21,643 nt of DNA from CAYTSW01 sp964440605. Its GTDB lineage: Bacteria; Planctomycetota; Phycisphaerae; Phycisphaerales; UBA1924. Where the stretch lies: assembly GCA_964440605.1 (NCBI GenBank), contig CAYTSW010000037.1, forward strand, positions 1 to 21,643. The letters are read 5' to 3'. Positions 9,301-14,945 of the stretch are shown here, one piece after another. Each line of letters opens with the position of its first letter. Within the stretch, counting starts at the first letter, position 1. A program made the position numbers and the translations under genes. A model generated the notes under the pieces. The model did not search any database, had not been told where the DNA came from, and saw only the letters and a program-made list of their open reading frames with translations.

Positions 9301-11667
9301 GAGGGACGCGCGACCGTGGGGCTGCACGTCGTGCCCGTGCCGCGGGGCGACGTCTCCGCGCTCGCGCAGCGCATCAGCCGCGTGATGAACGACCGTCTGC
9401 GCGCGCTCCAGCGCGACGGCGGCTCGCGGCGCGACGTCATCTCCATCGAGGCTGACGAGGCGTCGTCGAGCCTTATCGTCGCCGCCAGCCGCGACAATCT
9501 CGAAACAATCCGCGAGCTCGTCACGCTGCTCTCGAGCGAGGACGTCGCGGGCGACCAGCGCGTCGAAGTGATCGCGCTGGAGCTGGCCAAGGCCAGCGAG
9601 ATCGCTCCGCTCCTCGAGGAGCTGTACGTCGACGAGGCGAACCGCACCAGAGGCCGGGGGACCGTTCGGGTCACGCCCGACCAACGCCTCAACGCCATCG
9701 TGATCGCGGGCGAGGAGGAAGACATCACACGCCTCACCGCGCTCGTCGAACGCCTCGACGTCGCCTCGCTCAACGCCGTCCGCGAAATCGAAATCATCGA
9801 GCTCAACTCCGCCAACGCGCTGGAGATGGTGAACCTCCTCGAGAACGTCCTGTCCGGCCGCTCGCTCGCGGGCAGTGCGCGGGACGCCTCCCGCCAGGCC
9901 ACGCTGCTCCGCTTCGTGCGCGAGCGGGCGGCGGAAGAACTCGGTGATCCGGGCGAACCCGAGCCAACTGAGACCGAGGTGTCGGCCGCCATCCGCGAAC
10001 GCGTGACGCTCACGCCCGACTTGCGCACGAACTCGATCGTCGTCGCCGCCCCGCCGCCCATGATGGTGATGCTCAAGACGATGATCCGCGACCTGGATTC
10101 TTCGGCCTCGGGCTCGCGCGATATCCGCGTCTTCGCACTCGAGAACGCCGACGCCCAGAACATGGGCGAGATCCTCCGCGATCTGTTCAACCTGCGACGC
10201 CAGGGCAACCTCTACGTCCTCGTGCCCACCGGAGCCCCGCAGCCCTCAGGCGCCCCGTCGGACGAGTTGGCCCGATCGCTCGGCATGGGCGATGTCACGC
10301 TCAGCGTGGTGCCCGACGAGCGCCAGGCGCTGTCGATCACCGTCGACCCGCGCACGAACTCGCTGCTGGTCTCCGGCACCCCGCAGTACCTCGAGCTCGT
10401 CGCCGGAGTCGTGGAGCAGCTCGACGAGCAGACCGGCACGGAGCGCGAGCGCTTCACTGTTGAGCTCAAGAACGCGCGGGCCGAGGAAGTGGCCGGCGCC
10501 CTCCAGACCTTCATCGATCAGGAGCAGGACCGCATCGAGCGGGCCCTCGGGCCCGACAGCGAGGGCTCGGCGCTGCGTCGGCTCGAGCGCGAGATCTCCG
10601 TTGTCGGCGTGCCGGGCTCCAACCGACTCATCGTGAGCGTCTCGCCGCGCTACCGCGAGACCGTCGCGACACTCATCGACGAACTCGACCGTCCGCCAGC
10701 GCAGGTGCTCATCCAGGTGCTCCTCGCCGAGGTCACGCTCGACTCGGAAGACTCCTGGGGCATCGACTTCCAACTCAACCCCGTCGGCAGCCTCGCGTAT
10801 GGCGGCTCACTCCGCGCGGGTGGCACGGGCGTGCTCACCGCGGTGGGCGTACCCAACATCAGCGTCTCGAGCCTCGATTTCGAGTTGCTCGTGCGCGCGC
10901 TCGAGGTGCAGGGCCGCCTCGAGGTCCTCTCGCGCCCGCAGATTCTCGTCAACAACAACGAGCCCGCCGAGATCCAGGTGGGCGAGGAAATCCAGCTCGT
11001 CACCGACGTCGAGCGCCTGGACAACGGCAACATCCGCTCCGACGTCACGCCACGCCGACTCGGCGTCGTGCTCGAAGTCCAGCCCTCGATCAGTTCCGAC
11101 GGCTTCGTCCGCCTCGACATCGCCCCGGAAATCTCCGCGCTCACCGCGCGCACCACGCAAGTGAGCGAGGACTTCAGCGCGCCCGTCATCAGCCAGCGCC
11201 GCGCCGACACCACCGTCACCGTGCAGGACGGGCAGACCATCGTCATCGGCGGTCTCATCCAGACCAACTCCGAGACGCGCATCAGCAAGGTGCCCTTCAT
11301 CGGCGACATCCCCGTTCTGGGCATGCCCTTCCGCAGCGAGCGCACGACCAACACGAAGACGGAGCTGCTGATCATCCTGACGCCCCGCGTCATCCTCACG
11401 GACCAGCACTTCTACGCTGAGACGATGCAGGACATCACCAAAGATGAGGTCGATCGCCTCTCGCTGCCGCGCAACATCCGCGAGTCGCTGCGCAGCAACA
11501 CCGTTCTGGACTCGGGCGATCTCTTCGAGCTCGATCGCAGCCGAGATGAGCAGAACGCGGACGAGCCGGTCGCGCCGGGCAGCGAACTCGACGACGCGTC
11601 CCAGCGCGACGACGGCGCCTGGCCCGAGCCCGGCGCGCGCGTACCCGCCGAGAGCGAGGACCGGTGA
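376..11667 (+). CDS. Giant secretin with about 38 N1-type (secretin_N) domains
   Basis: This is an outer-membrane secretin, the gated channel family of type II secretion and type IV pili, about 3,763 residues as assembled (about 3,719 if the internal gap is collapsed). Residues 1-29 are a signal peptide (hydrophobic core LMLTCLLAALVMG, cleavage after AIA). An N0-type domain follows at about residues 42-117 (bases 499-726). Then come about 38 tandem N1-type domains averaging 86 residues (bases 805-10704), each with a helix like ADAxxVAxxL, a strand like TNALIV and a helix ending LVxxLD. The secretin barrel domain spans about residues 3444-3675 and carries the signature VPFIGDIPVLGMPFRSER with ELLIILTPRVI. 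A 90-residue acidic tail ends the protein. There is no stop or frameshift in 11.3 kb. GspD proteins are typically 600-750 residues with N0-N3. ATG 376 was chosen for its signal peptide and ribosome site. Secretin identity is firm; the exact domain count may be off by one or two. Confidence 0.93.
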   Translation: MPALAVRLMLTCLLAALVMGASSPCAIAQEDDAPAADQPRNVTFSFKGASIDQVLDFFSRETGLPVIREATVPDETVTFISERAYPFDEALRILNTILQTRGVMLRLDDEFLYLQTLDNMKAEAVPTFAGGEIPNDIGPDAIISVLMPLNNAPAAQLAERLSPLVAEYGAIVALPEQNAVLITETAAQCRRLAGLIQTIDAKPLFEESVQAFKIQHVPAEDLLESLKVLVAERQRTVFIDERGKRREIAEDELQGVRLQADNRTNSIIALGPEGRLQTVSALIEILDVPAGSGASGSGRVMRTFAVDVVPPEQAKRVLEAMFAAQPENRRPTIVPLEPAGKVTVLGDAGDVERVGKVLAELEGRSADELAGGDRAMTARLVPLEHVEAQRAIETVQRLLAPRQQRVVRLAPTPDGEGVLIAASSADAQMAEQLLRSVDVERDEERDVRVLTFERAVTEAALEEARTLDEAAGGDNDVLVRRTADDRSLTLVGEPEAIERYANTLRTVLEASTLASETRSYTLEKTRPSSVGPELAELAPSLLVAEGIDGAEPPRAEAVDALSLLIVTASPEHFGVIDDLVARLDAPRRAARSVKIVDVGDADARRVAERAQELFDLATVDVPEAERGEVSWSVDDATGKIILAGDDAGVSRFEGMLSDALELTPPPAGAEFAAPKLFPLRTAEASAMARMIADQYDRRTPEERREKPLEIRADGATNTLIVSAHPDVLQEIESIVADLNQQPSLDDEDREIRIFPLRIARAEELARTLDEMFPQPPVPVDRRGRPRPELRPQREVIVRADRQTNALIVDAPAKRMVGFEELVRQLDRAELGGDVELRTFRVEHADPSQVAETLRRLASSGGLTPGGNGSRSAPVQVDVAPQTRTLIVTGPTEAFGRVEQVLADLDASQTMPETRMQFFTLTNARAERARPIIERVLNSRLDRWTSEQGLTGEAASNLLEVLDDPATNTLIVTAPEAMQDTVRELVAQLDSGGARVAEVVRVMPLKSAEARDAAQAIERSLAGRATPTGGEVRVTAAESSNALVVSGAADDVEFVRGLLTELDRPSTSASVGVRTIVLKHARAERVAPLVERLLQSERLSGWMLYNMRLRNPQATEDAPVRAEADARANAVVITGPPEVLPVAEQLVAQLDTPAGQGGLTASRPVRVMPLRNADAREVAQNLEAVFADEATGEPAPVIRVDTGANALIVRASEEQFADVERLVQDLDGASLAGGRELRRVTVDRSRTDAAELARTLGRLLRERGGMQVEVISAEQLIAPQAEDDKAGEETPEAEDADEEARSKILLPRRTRMVLKFVQVVTVMQDDGADTSDADSRAVDRSDDDDADVTIAVDPETNALVLIGSSRATRRAAELARLLQEEMPASPGRVRIVALPEGVPAWNVARIADQTVRRLGRLSDDNPGGXXXXXXXXXXXXXXXXXXXXXXXXXXXXXXXXXXGRLSDDNPGGLTGPVSIVADNFGGSVVVSSNDADFEVIGPLIGSLAQPQSGAEVSVRLYELDAVDAGRAARSVREIVSPPGVRRGERVEMRLPRADGSGEDVVSFRSGSVRATPGPSGLSLIVTGPSDVMPLVDRFIERIDESGPTSTGMIRRYELDNASAREVSRTLRDVFESLRRSTPRGSTRQATFVPDERTNSMLVTATDEQHEEIVRLLGELDRSAEADNLRTELFTLDVADPNSVARVVESVLVGRDEANRERISVRGEGRLGLLVVRGNDADLDRASELVAELDSAESSEIETVSIKLERADADAVARALQRFFDDKARVAARPGQRPQRRIAVSGDRRTSTVVVSASAEELAQVRDLVETFDAPAEAQDLQFRVLALEHARVNEILETVQRLSDELQFMNSPWYGGGREGEMITIEGDARNNAIVLLGRGESFGTIEEIVRSLDVPEPEQSERVVRTFKVERADLRVVQEAAREAFTDADRARRWWEPQDPTEPTFTIDRSARTLVVIGPEFLMDEIGALVERLDSAGGTESVRVKNFALGTARAGEIARTLRDALGLDARGRRNDAGPARRFTDDAGNDVEVKAEITADERSNSILVTANDESMALIEGLIAQLDEQPTVSEREYRKLALEHVMADDVAQTLRTLVGRRPSRDGSPAPSITSSRSENALLVSATAAQFAEIRSVLEEIDVPSQSRRVTEFVPLQFADAEQVRRALNVFYGRFASAAETPGARNVSIVADPASNSLVISAEPEEWPGIRELVGKLDAEDYDASRQLEVIALKHADARSLAAALNRAFEAPLRAELERERQRERRESSRDGFGDFFSAPAQLVEADDVVSVSAEPLTNTLIVSAGRRDIERVRAIVDRLDVPEYAALDAPVILPVAGDASAREIAGSLRQMYERRGNSGREGRGSVFIVGDDSAGVLLVRADAGQLEEIRALADQLARATERSGVTTRVLAVQGRPAAQVRDMLRATCAPMARSKGEQFSVEADVRGNALIIAASAEMYEEAERIVRELGASREDDEDAPPVAGAARRGGEGGGIVKGVGFGQTLVVIELENASPQQVVQSANQLGLTSPSPPDRPGLLAEPITVTPLTTRRAVALLVSPAESAAAEAIIRVLDAEPTIAEQEVAIVPLRVAQASQVARAVERMLDAEAEGARTAIAGALAEQVRRLRVRGERIDDRDLAVDLSKPIRVLVEEQTNAVVIASTRANVVALRELVTMLDRLPVGDAVVVRIFHLENAPAQQAAGTLRELFSRGEALRRTPGTELRGLPTTETGKALIGEVAVSVDERTNALIIAGREEAVAFAEVLVGELDADREGTWVEWSLVPLRFADAARVAETVNQVLVEGAASDAAAASLRRQVGRLRVMRDTDGDGEQTIADDTLESDLFVSMSRLTVLPEPTLNALIVMGSPANVEVVEELVGMLDVEGASRFETVRLYPLDHASADRVADLLEGLFQEQERSGTLREEDRAIIRADLRTNALVVATSPRSFAVIEALLRSLDVEEGRATVGLHVVPVPRGDVSALAQRISRVMNDRLRALQRDGGSRRDVISIEADEASSSLIVAASRDNLETIRELVTLLSSEDVAGDQRVEVIALELAKASEIAPLLEELYVDEANRTRGRGTVRVTPDQRLNAIVIAGEEEDITRLTALVERLDVASLNAVREIEIIELNSANALEMVNLLENVLSGRSLAGSARDASRQATLLRFVRERAAEELGDPGEPEPTETEVSAAIRERVTLTPDLRTNSIVVAAPPPMMVMLKTMIRDLDSSASGSRDIRVFALENADAQNMGEILRDLFNLRRQGNLYVLVPTGAPQPSGAPSDELARSLGMGDVTLSVVPDERQALSITVDPRTNSLLVSGTPQYLELVAGVVEQLDEQTGTERERFTVELKNARAEEVAGALQTFIDQEQDRIERALGPDSEGSALRRLEREISVVGVPGSNRLIVSVSPRYRETVATLIDELDRPPAQVLIQVLLAEVTLDSEDSWGIDFQLNPVGSLAYGGSLRAGGTGVLTAVGVPNISVSSLDFELLVRALEVQGRLEVLSRPQILVNNNEPAEIQVGEEIQLVTDVERLDNGNIRSDVTPRRLGVVLEVQPSISSDGFVRLDIAPEISALTARTTQVSEDFSAPVISQRRADTTVTVQDGQTIVIGGLIQTNSETRISKVPFIGDIPVLGMPFRSERTTNTKTELLIILTPRVILTDQHFYAETMQDITKDEVDRLSLPRNIRESLRSNTVLDSGDLFELDRSRDEQNADEPVAPGSELDDASQRDDGAWPEPGARVPAESEDR
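4613..4776. other. 100-N scaffold gap flanked by identical 32-bp ends
   Basis: Bases 4645-4744 are exactly 100 N, a common placeholder length for a gap of unknown size. The 32 bases before the gap (4613-4644) are identical to the 32 bases after it (4745-4776), encoding the same GRLSDDNPGG stretch twice. Removing the Ns plus one copy deletes 132 nt, which is 44 whole codons, so the frame is kept. The joined product reads GRLSDDNPGGLTGPVSIVAD, which has the spacing of an ordinary N1-type domain. The simplest reading is two contigs that overlap by 32 bp but were scaffolded instead of merged. A real tandem duplication with missing sequence is the alternative. Confidence 0.85.
8893..8928 (+). other. 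EF-hand-like calcium loop inside a secretin N1-type domain
   Basis: Within an inserted loop of about the thirty-second N1-type domain the protein reads DTDGDGEQTIAD. Acidic residues fall at positions 1, 3, 5 and 12, glycine at 6 and isoleucine near the hydrophobic position 8, matching a 12-residue EF-hand/dockerin calcium loop fairly well (isoleucine is at 10 rather than 8). I saw no second loop next to it, so whether it binds metal is inference. Confidence 0.4.
11656..11660 (+). promoter_or_regulatory. Ribosome binding site inside the secretin 3' end
   Basis: GAGGA lies six bases before ATG 11667, within the last codons of the secretin gene. It supports ATG 11667 as the lipoprotein start over the GTG three bases upstream. 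Together with the one-base overlap of stop and start (TGATG), it implies translational coupling of the two genes. Confidence 0.55.
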
Positions 11668-12242
11668 TGCGTGGAGTCGTTCCGGCATGGCTGTGCGGCT
11701 CGGCGATAGCGCTGGCGGCCTGCGGGCTCGCGGCGTGCGTCACCGAGGGGCCGCCGCCCCGCGCCAAGCCGCGCGACGTGCCCGAGCCGCCCGGCCTCCA
11801 GCCCGACGTGCTCGTCCTCAGCGCGGCGCAGTTCACGGAAGACGTCGACGGCAACGGCTTCGTCGACACGCTCCTCGTCACCGTCTACCTTTTCCCGCCG
11901 CGCCACGAGCACGCGGTGCCCATCCACGAGCCGGGCACGCTCGTCTTCAACCTGCGCCCCACCGAGCGCGACGGACGCGAGGCCAACCGCACGATCGCCC
12001 AGTGGGTGCTCCCGCCCTCGGAGATCGCCAAGGGCCGGGTCGAGCCCAACGGCTTGCCCGGCTACGAGTTTCGCCTGAACCTCAACGACGTCGCCAACGA
12101 TCGCATGGCCCTGACCCGCGCCAACCTCCGCTGCACCTGGATCGGGCTCGACGGACGCGAGGTCGAAGTGCGCGGCCCGACGACGGTCAAGATCGGCCCC
12201 CTGAACCCGAGCGCCGCCCGCGAGGCCCTGCGCACCGAGTGA
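11667..12242 (+). CDS. Small lipoprotein translationally coupled to the giant secretin
   Basis: The product is 191 residues with a lipoprotein signal. The hydrophobic stretch ends in two consecutive lipoboxes, LAAC at Cys19 and LAAC at Cys24, so it should be acylated and anchored to a membrane. A calcium-loop-like motif DVDGNGFVD (bases 11841-11867) opens the mature domain, followed by alternating strands (TLLVTVYLF, TLVFNLRP, YEFRLNLND, ANLRCTWIGLDG) suggesting an all-beta sandwich. I do not recognise a named family. Its start overlaps the secretin stop by one base (TGATG) with GAGGA upstream, so the two are probably made together. Secretins often need a small lipoprotein (a pilotin) to reach the outer membrane, and this is a positional candidate. 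Known pilotins are mostly helical or TPR, so this would be a different type. Function is inference. Confidence 0.85.
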   Translation: MRGVVPAWLCGSAIALAACGLAACVTEGPPPRAKPRDVPEPPGLQPDVLVLSAAQFTEDVDGNGFVDTLLVTVYLFPPRHEHAVPIHEPGTLVFNLRPTERDGREANRTIAQWVLPPSEIAKGRVEPNGLPGYEFRLNLNDVANDRMALTRANLRCTWIGLDGREVEVRGPTTVKIGPLNPSAAREALRTE

Positions 12243-12278
12243 CCGGCACGCATTGAGCGCGCTGCGCGTCCGCGCATG

Positions 12279-12302
12279 AAAAAGGCCGCCCGGTGGGCGG
12301 CC
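12279..12302 (-). terminator. Rho-independent terminator of the sugar dehydrogenase gene
   Basis: A perfect 8-bp GC stem, GGCCGCCC and GGGCGGCC (12284-12291 with 12295-12302), closes a 3-base loop. Read on the minus strand it is followed by TTTTT (complement of 12279-12283). It lies 27 bases beyond the stop of the minus-strand gene. On the plus strand the following bases are TGTTCG, a poor T-tract, so termination of the secretin operon here would be weaker. Confidence 0.8.
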
Positions 12303-12329
12303 TGTTCGATCGGGTCTGGGTGACGACGA

Positions 12330-13847
12330 TCAGTCGAGGCAGTCGTCGCGGCCAAACTCGGCCCCGAAGGCGCCGAAGTCGGCGCCGTCGATGACGCCGT
12401 TGCCGTCGAAGTCGGCGTCGGTGTTGTAGCTGGCGTCGCCGGCCATCGAGCCGAAGGCGGCCCCGAACGCGCCGAAGTCGGCCCCGTCGACGAGGCCGTT
12501 GCCGTCGAAGTCGCCCTGACAGTCGTTCACGGGCTCTTCGCAGATGTCGATCACGCCGTTGTCATCGGCATCGACCGCCGAGCCGTCGGTGATCTCGCGG
12601 CCGTCCTCGATGCCGTTCTCGTTGCAGTCGGTCCGGGGCGTCGGGTCCTGCGGGATGATGGCGAAGACCTCGCCGCCGAACAGGTCACAGATGTACATCT
12701 CGCCGTAGGCGTCTTCGCCGAACGAGGCGACCCAGGAGATGCTCCCGCCGTTGATGGAGTTGAGGTCGGGCGAGCGGACGGTGAAGTCCGAAACGGTCGA
12801 CCCGTCGTAGCGGATGGTGTAGATGGCGGCGGAGCAGTAGTCGCCGTACCAGAAGGCACCGTCGAGCTCAGGGATGAGGTCGCCGCGATAGACGTAGCCC
12901 GCGGTGACCGAGCAGCGCCCGCCGGTCTGCGGGTAGCTGGTGATGGGGTCGGTGAGGTTGAAATCGCCGCAGTTGCAGCCGGAGAGGCCGGTGCAGATGG
13001 GGCCTTCCTTGCAGCGCCAGCCGTAGTTGCGGAGCGCCTGGAGGCCGCCGAACTGGAAGTTGATTTCCTCGCGGGCGTCCTGCCCGACGTCGCCGATCCA
13101 GAGGTCGCCCGTCTCGCGGTCGAAGGAGCAGCGCCAGGCGTTGCGCAGACCGTACGCCCAGATTTCCTCGAGCCCGGACGAGCTGCCGGCGAGAGGGTTG
13201 GAGGCGGGGATCGCGTAGTTGCGACCCGAATCGGTCGGGTAGTCGTCACCATCGATGTCGATGCGGAGCATCTTGCCGAGGTAGCGGCTCAGGTTCTGCG
13301 CGTTGTTCTGCGGATCGTTGGCTGAGCCGCCGTCGCCCGTGGCGGCGTAGAGATACCCGTCGGGACCGAAGGCGATCCACCCGCCGTTGTGGTTCGAGAA
13401 GGGCTGGTCGTACCGGATGATCTGCTGGACTTGGCCGGCGTTCGCGACGTTGTCGGCGGGATCGTTCACACCGTACTCGGCGATGAAGTTGTCGCCGCCG
13501 GAGCCGGTGTAGCTGACGAAAAAACGCCCGTTGTTCTGGAAGTCGGGGTGGAAGGCGAGGCCGAGCAGGCCGCGCTCGTTGCCCGAATCGTTCACGATCG
13601 TCTGGATGTCCAGGAATGACTGGGCCTGAAGCTGCCCGGTCTGGATGTTGTAGATGCGGATGCGCCCGGGCTGCTCAAGAATAAAGATGCGCTCGAAGTC
13701 GCCGGGAGCGTGCGTGACGTACAGCGGGCGGTTGAGCCCGGTGATGATGCGCTCGGAGTCGACGAGTTGCGCCTGAGCGTTATGGGGCATAATGCCGACG
13801 GCCGCGACGCCCATGGCGATCCCGGCTCCGATCCCTCGCAGATTCAT
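12330..13847 (-). CDS. Secreted PQQ-type glucose/sorbosone dehydrogenase with dockerin-like tail
   Basis: This 505-residue protein has a signal peptide (cleavage after AQA at residue 26) and a six-bladed beta-propeller of the glucose/sorbosone dehydrogenase family (soluble, PQQ-dependent, oxidising sugars or related alcohols). Family landmarks are visible: GLNRPLYVTHAPGD, ERGLLGLAFHPDF (91-103), NHNGGWIAFGPDGYLYAATG (152-171, His153 in the place of the catalytic histidine), EEIWAYGLRNAWR and GDVGQDAREEIN. Cysteine pairs near 280-312 suggest disulfides. After residue 405 comes a tail with DCNENGIEDG and two EF-hand/dockerin-like units, each DFDGNG followed by DGADFGAFGA, 33 residues apart. Such tails are usual on planctomycete exported proteins and may bind calcium or mediate anchoring. 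GGAG lies six bases before the ATG, and 215 bp separate it from the upstream gene, so it probably has its own promoter. The true substrate cannot be told. Confidence 0.9.
   Translation of the reverse strand: MNLRGIGAGIAMGVAAVGIMPHNAQAQLVDSERIITGLNRPLYVTHAPGDFERIFILEQPGRIRIYNIQTGQLQAQSFLDIQTIVNDSGNERGLLGLAFHPDFQNNGRFFVSYTGSGGDNFIAEYGVNDPADNVANAGQVQQIIRYDQPFSNHNGGWIAFGPDGYLYAATGDGGSANDPQNNAQNLSRYLGKMLRIDIDGDDYPTDSGRNYAIPASNPLAGSSSGLEEIWAYGLRNAWRCSFDRETGDLWIGDVGQDAREEINFQFGGLQALRNYGWRCKEGPICTGLSGCNCGDFNLTDPITSYPQTGGRCSVTAGYVYRGDLIPELDGAFWYGDYCSAAIYTIRYDGSTVSDFTVRSPDLNSINGGSISWVASFGEDAYGEMYICDLFGGEVFAIIPQDPTPRTDCNENGIEDGREITDGSAVDADDNGVIDICEEPVNDCQGDFDGNGLVDGADFGAFGAAFGSMAGDASYNTDADFDGNGVIDGADFGAFGAEFGRDDCLD
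12351..12512 (-). repeat. Tandem EF-hand/dockerin-like coding repeat
   Basis: Two 63-bp coding units at 12351-12413 and 12450-12512 are 99 bp apart and share the frame DFDGNG-x-x-DGADFGAFGA-x-FG. Each has aspartates and asparagine at calcium-loop positions 1, 3, 5 and 9. The near identity of the DNA suggests a recent internal duplication. Confidence 0.8.
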
Positions 13848-13853
13848 GCTGAT

Positions 13854-13857
13854 CTCC
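13854..13857 (-). promoter_or_regulatory. Ribosome binding site of the sugar dehydrogenase gene
   Basis: On the minus strand GGAG lies seven bases (center of a GGAGATCAGC-ATG context) ahead of the start codon at 13845-13847. It agrees with the signal peptide beginning directly at that ATG. Confidence 0.55.
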
Positions 13858-14062
13858 GTCCTTCCGGTGGGGAACTAACTGGTTCTCGAAACGTGTGAGC
13901 GAGCGGGCCGCGGCTGAAACGGTAGTACACCGCCCCGGCGGGCCAGACCCAATGGGCAACGGTACGCGACCAATCGGCGCGGGTTGCCGAAAACCACCCA
14001 GCCTGCGCACACCGTGGGGCCACCGCCGGTTCCACAGGCGTCATCGGCGGCTTGGCGTCGCG

Positions 14063-14884
14063 TCAATAGCTCAGGCCGAGACGCCAGGCGTCGATGTCGT
14101 TCAGGAGCTTGGCGAGGATCAGATTGATCAGGACGATCGCGATGAAGCTCGCGACGAACGCCGCAGTCGTCGCCCGCCCGACGCCCTCGGCGCCCTCCCG
14201 GCAGGTGAAGCCCTTGTAACAGGCGATCAGCGCGATCGCCCCCCCGAAGAACACGGACTTGATGAGCCCCGAGAGCACGTCAAACCAGTCGACGAAGAAA
14301 CGCGTGAAGTCCCAGTACGCACGCTGATCGACGCCATACACCTGCGTCGTGATAAACCAGCCGCCCCCGACGCCGCAGAGGTTCGAGACCACCGTGAGCA
14401 CCGGGATCATGAGCACGCAGGCGACCAGCCGCGGCGCCACGAGCACACGCATCGGGTCCGAAGCCATCACCCGCATGGCGTCGATCTGCTCGGTCACCTT
14501 CATCGAGCCCAGCTCGGCGGTCAACGCACAACCCACTCGACCCGCGAGCATGACCGCGGCCAGCACCGGGCCGATCTGCTTGACGATCGAAATGTTCACG
14601 ACCCCGCCCAGGCGGTGTTCCTGCCCAAGCATCTTGAACTGCCCGTACCCCTCGATCGCAAGGATGGCCCCCGTGACACCGCCCGTCAGCGCAAGCACGG
14701 GCAGAGAAGCCGAGCCGACAAAGAAGAGCTGCCGACCGATACGCGGCCACCACGCCCAAGTGCTCACGCCCGTGAAGACCGCGAGCACGGCGCGAGCGCA
14801 GAAGGCGGCAAAGAGTCCAAAGCTGGCGAGCAGCGCGCTGATGCGCGCGCCGAGCATCTCAACGGGAGCGAGCGCGACGTTCAC
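14063..14884 (-). CDS. mlaE: MlaE/YrbE-family ABC transporter permease
   Basis: This 273-residue inner-membrane protein belongs to the MlaE (YrbE, PF02405) family, the permease of MCE-type systems that move phospholipids or other lipids between the inner membrane and the envelope. An N-terminal amphipathic segment (about 10-45) precedes hydrophobic segments at about 57-78, 100-120, 145-175, 205-225 and 240-262. The family signature is clear: GRVGCALTAELGSMKV, TEQIDAMRVMASDPMRVLV, then PRLVACVLMIPVLTV. The frame is stopped just upstream, so the start must be GTG 14884 or ATG 14857; neither has a strong ribosome site. It starts 61 bases after the OmpA-lipoprotein stop on the same strand, so the two are probably one operon. 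No MlaF ATPase or MlaD/MCE protein is in the window, so its partners must lie elsewhere. Confidence 0.92.
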   Translation of the reverse strand: MNVALAPVEMLGARISALLASFGLFAAFCARAVLAVFTGVSTWAWWPRIGRQLFFVGSASLPVLALTGGVTGAILAIEGYGQFKMLGQEHRLGGVVNISIVKQIGPVLAAVMLAGRVGCALTAELGSMKVTEQIDAMRVMASDPMRVLVAPRLVACVLMIPVLTVVSNLCGVGGGWFITTQVYGVDQRAYWDFTRFFVDWFDVLSGLIKSVFFGGAIALIACYKGFTCREGAEGVGRATTAAFVASFIAIVLINLILAKLLNDIDAWRLGLSY

Positions 14885-14945
14885 CGCCGCCGCACCATGC
14901 GCTCAAGTAAGCCGGTCACGCGGCTGGGGTAGGGGCGAACGTCGA

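Larger units (their letters stand above)
805..10704 (+). repeat. Coding repeat array: about 38 divergent N1-type domains
   Basis: The repeat is at protein level; copies are too diverged to be exact DNA repeats. Its unit is about 260 bp: a first strand (such as RVMPLKSAEA), a helix (ADAxxVAxxL), a variable loop of 5 to 60 residues, a second strand carrying the RTNALIV-type motif, and a helix ending in LVxxLD. Good examples of the TN-L-I-V strand are at about 2521, 2782, 3271, 5329, 7306, 9223 and 10354. Copies 3 to 7 (about 1270-2390) have lost the TN pair, while most copies from 2391 onward keep it. Long inserts sit in the variable loop of a few copies: acidic near 4180-4420, Arg/Glu-rich near 7170-7260, and an EF-hand-like one near 8893-8928. 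Confidence 0.88.

Noticed and set aside
13848..14062. Promoter elements for the sugar dehydrogenase gene
   Set aside because: A promoter is expected in this 215-bp gap, but no -35/-10 pair with acceptable spacing was convincing by eye.
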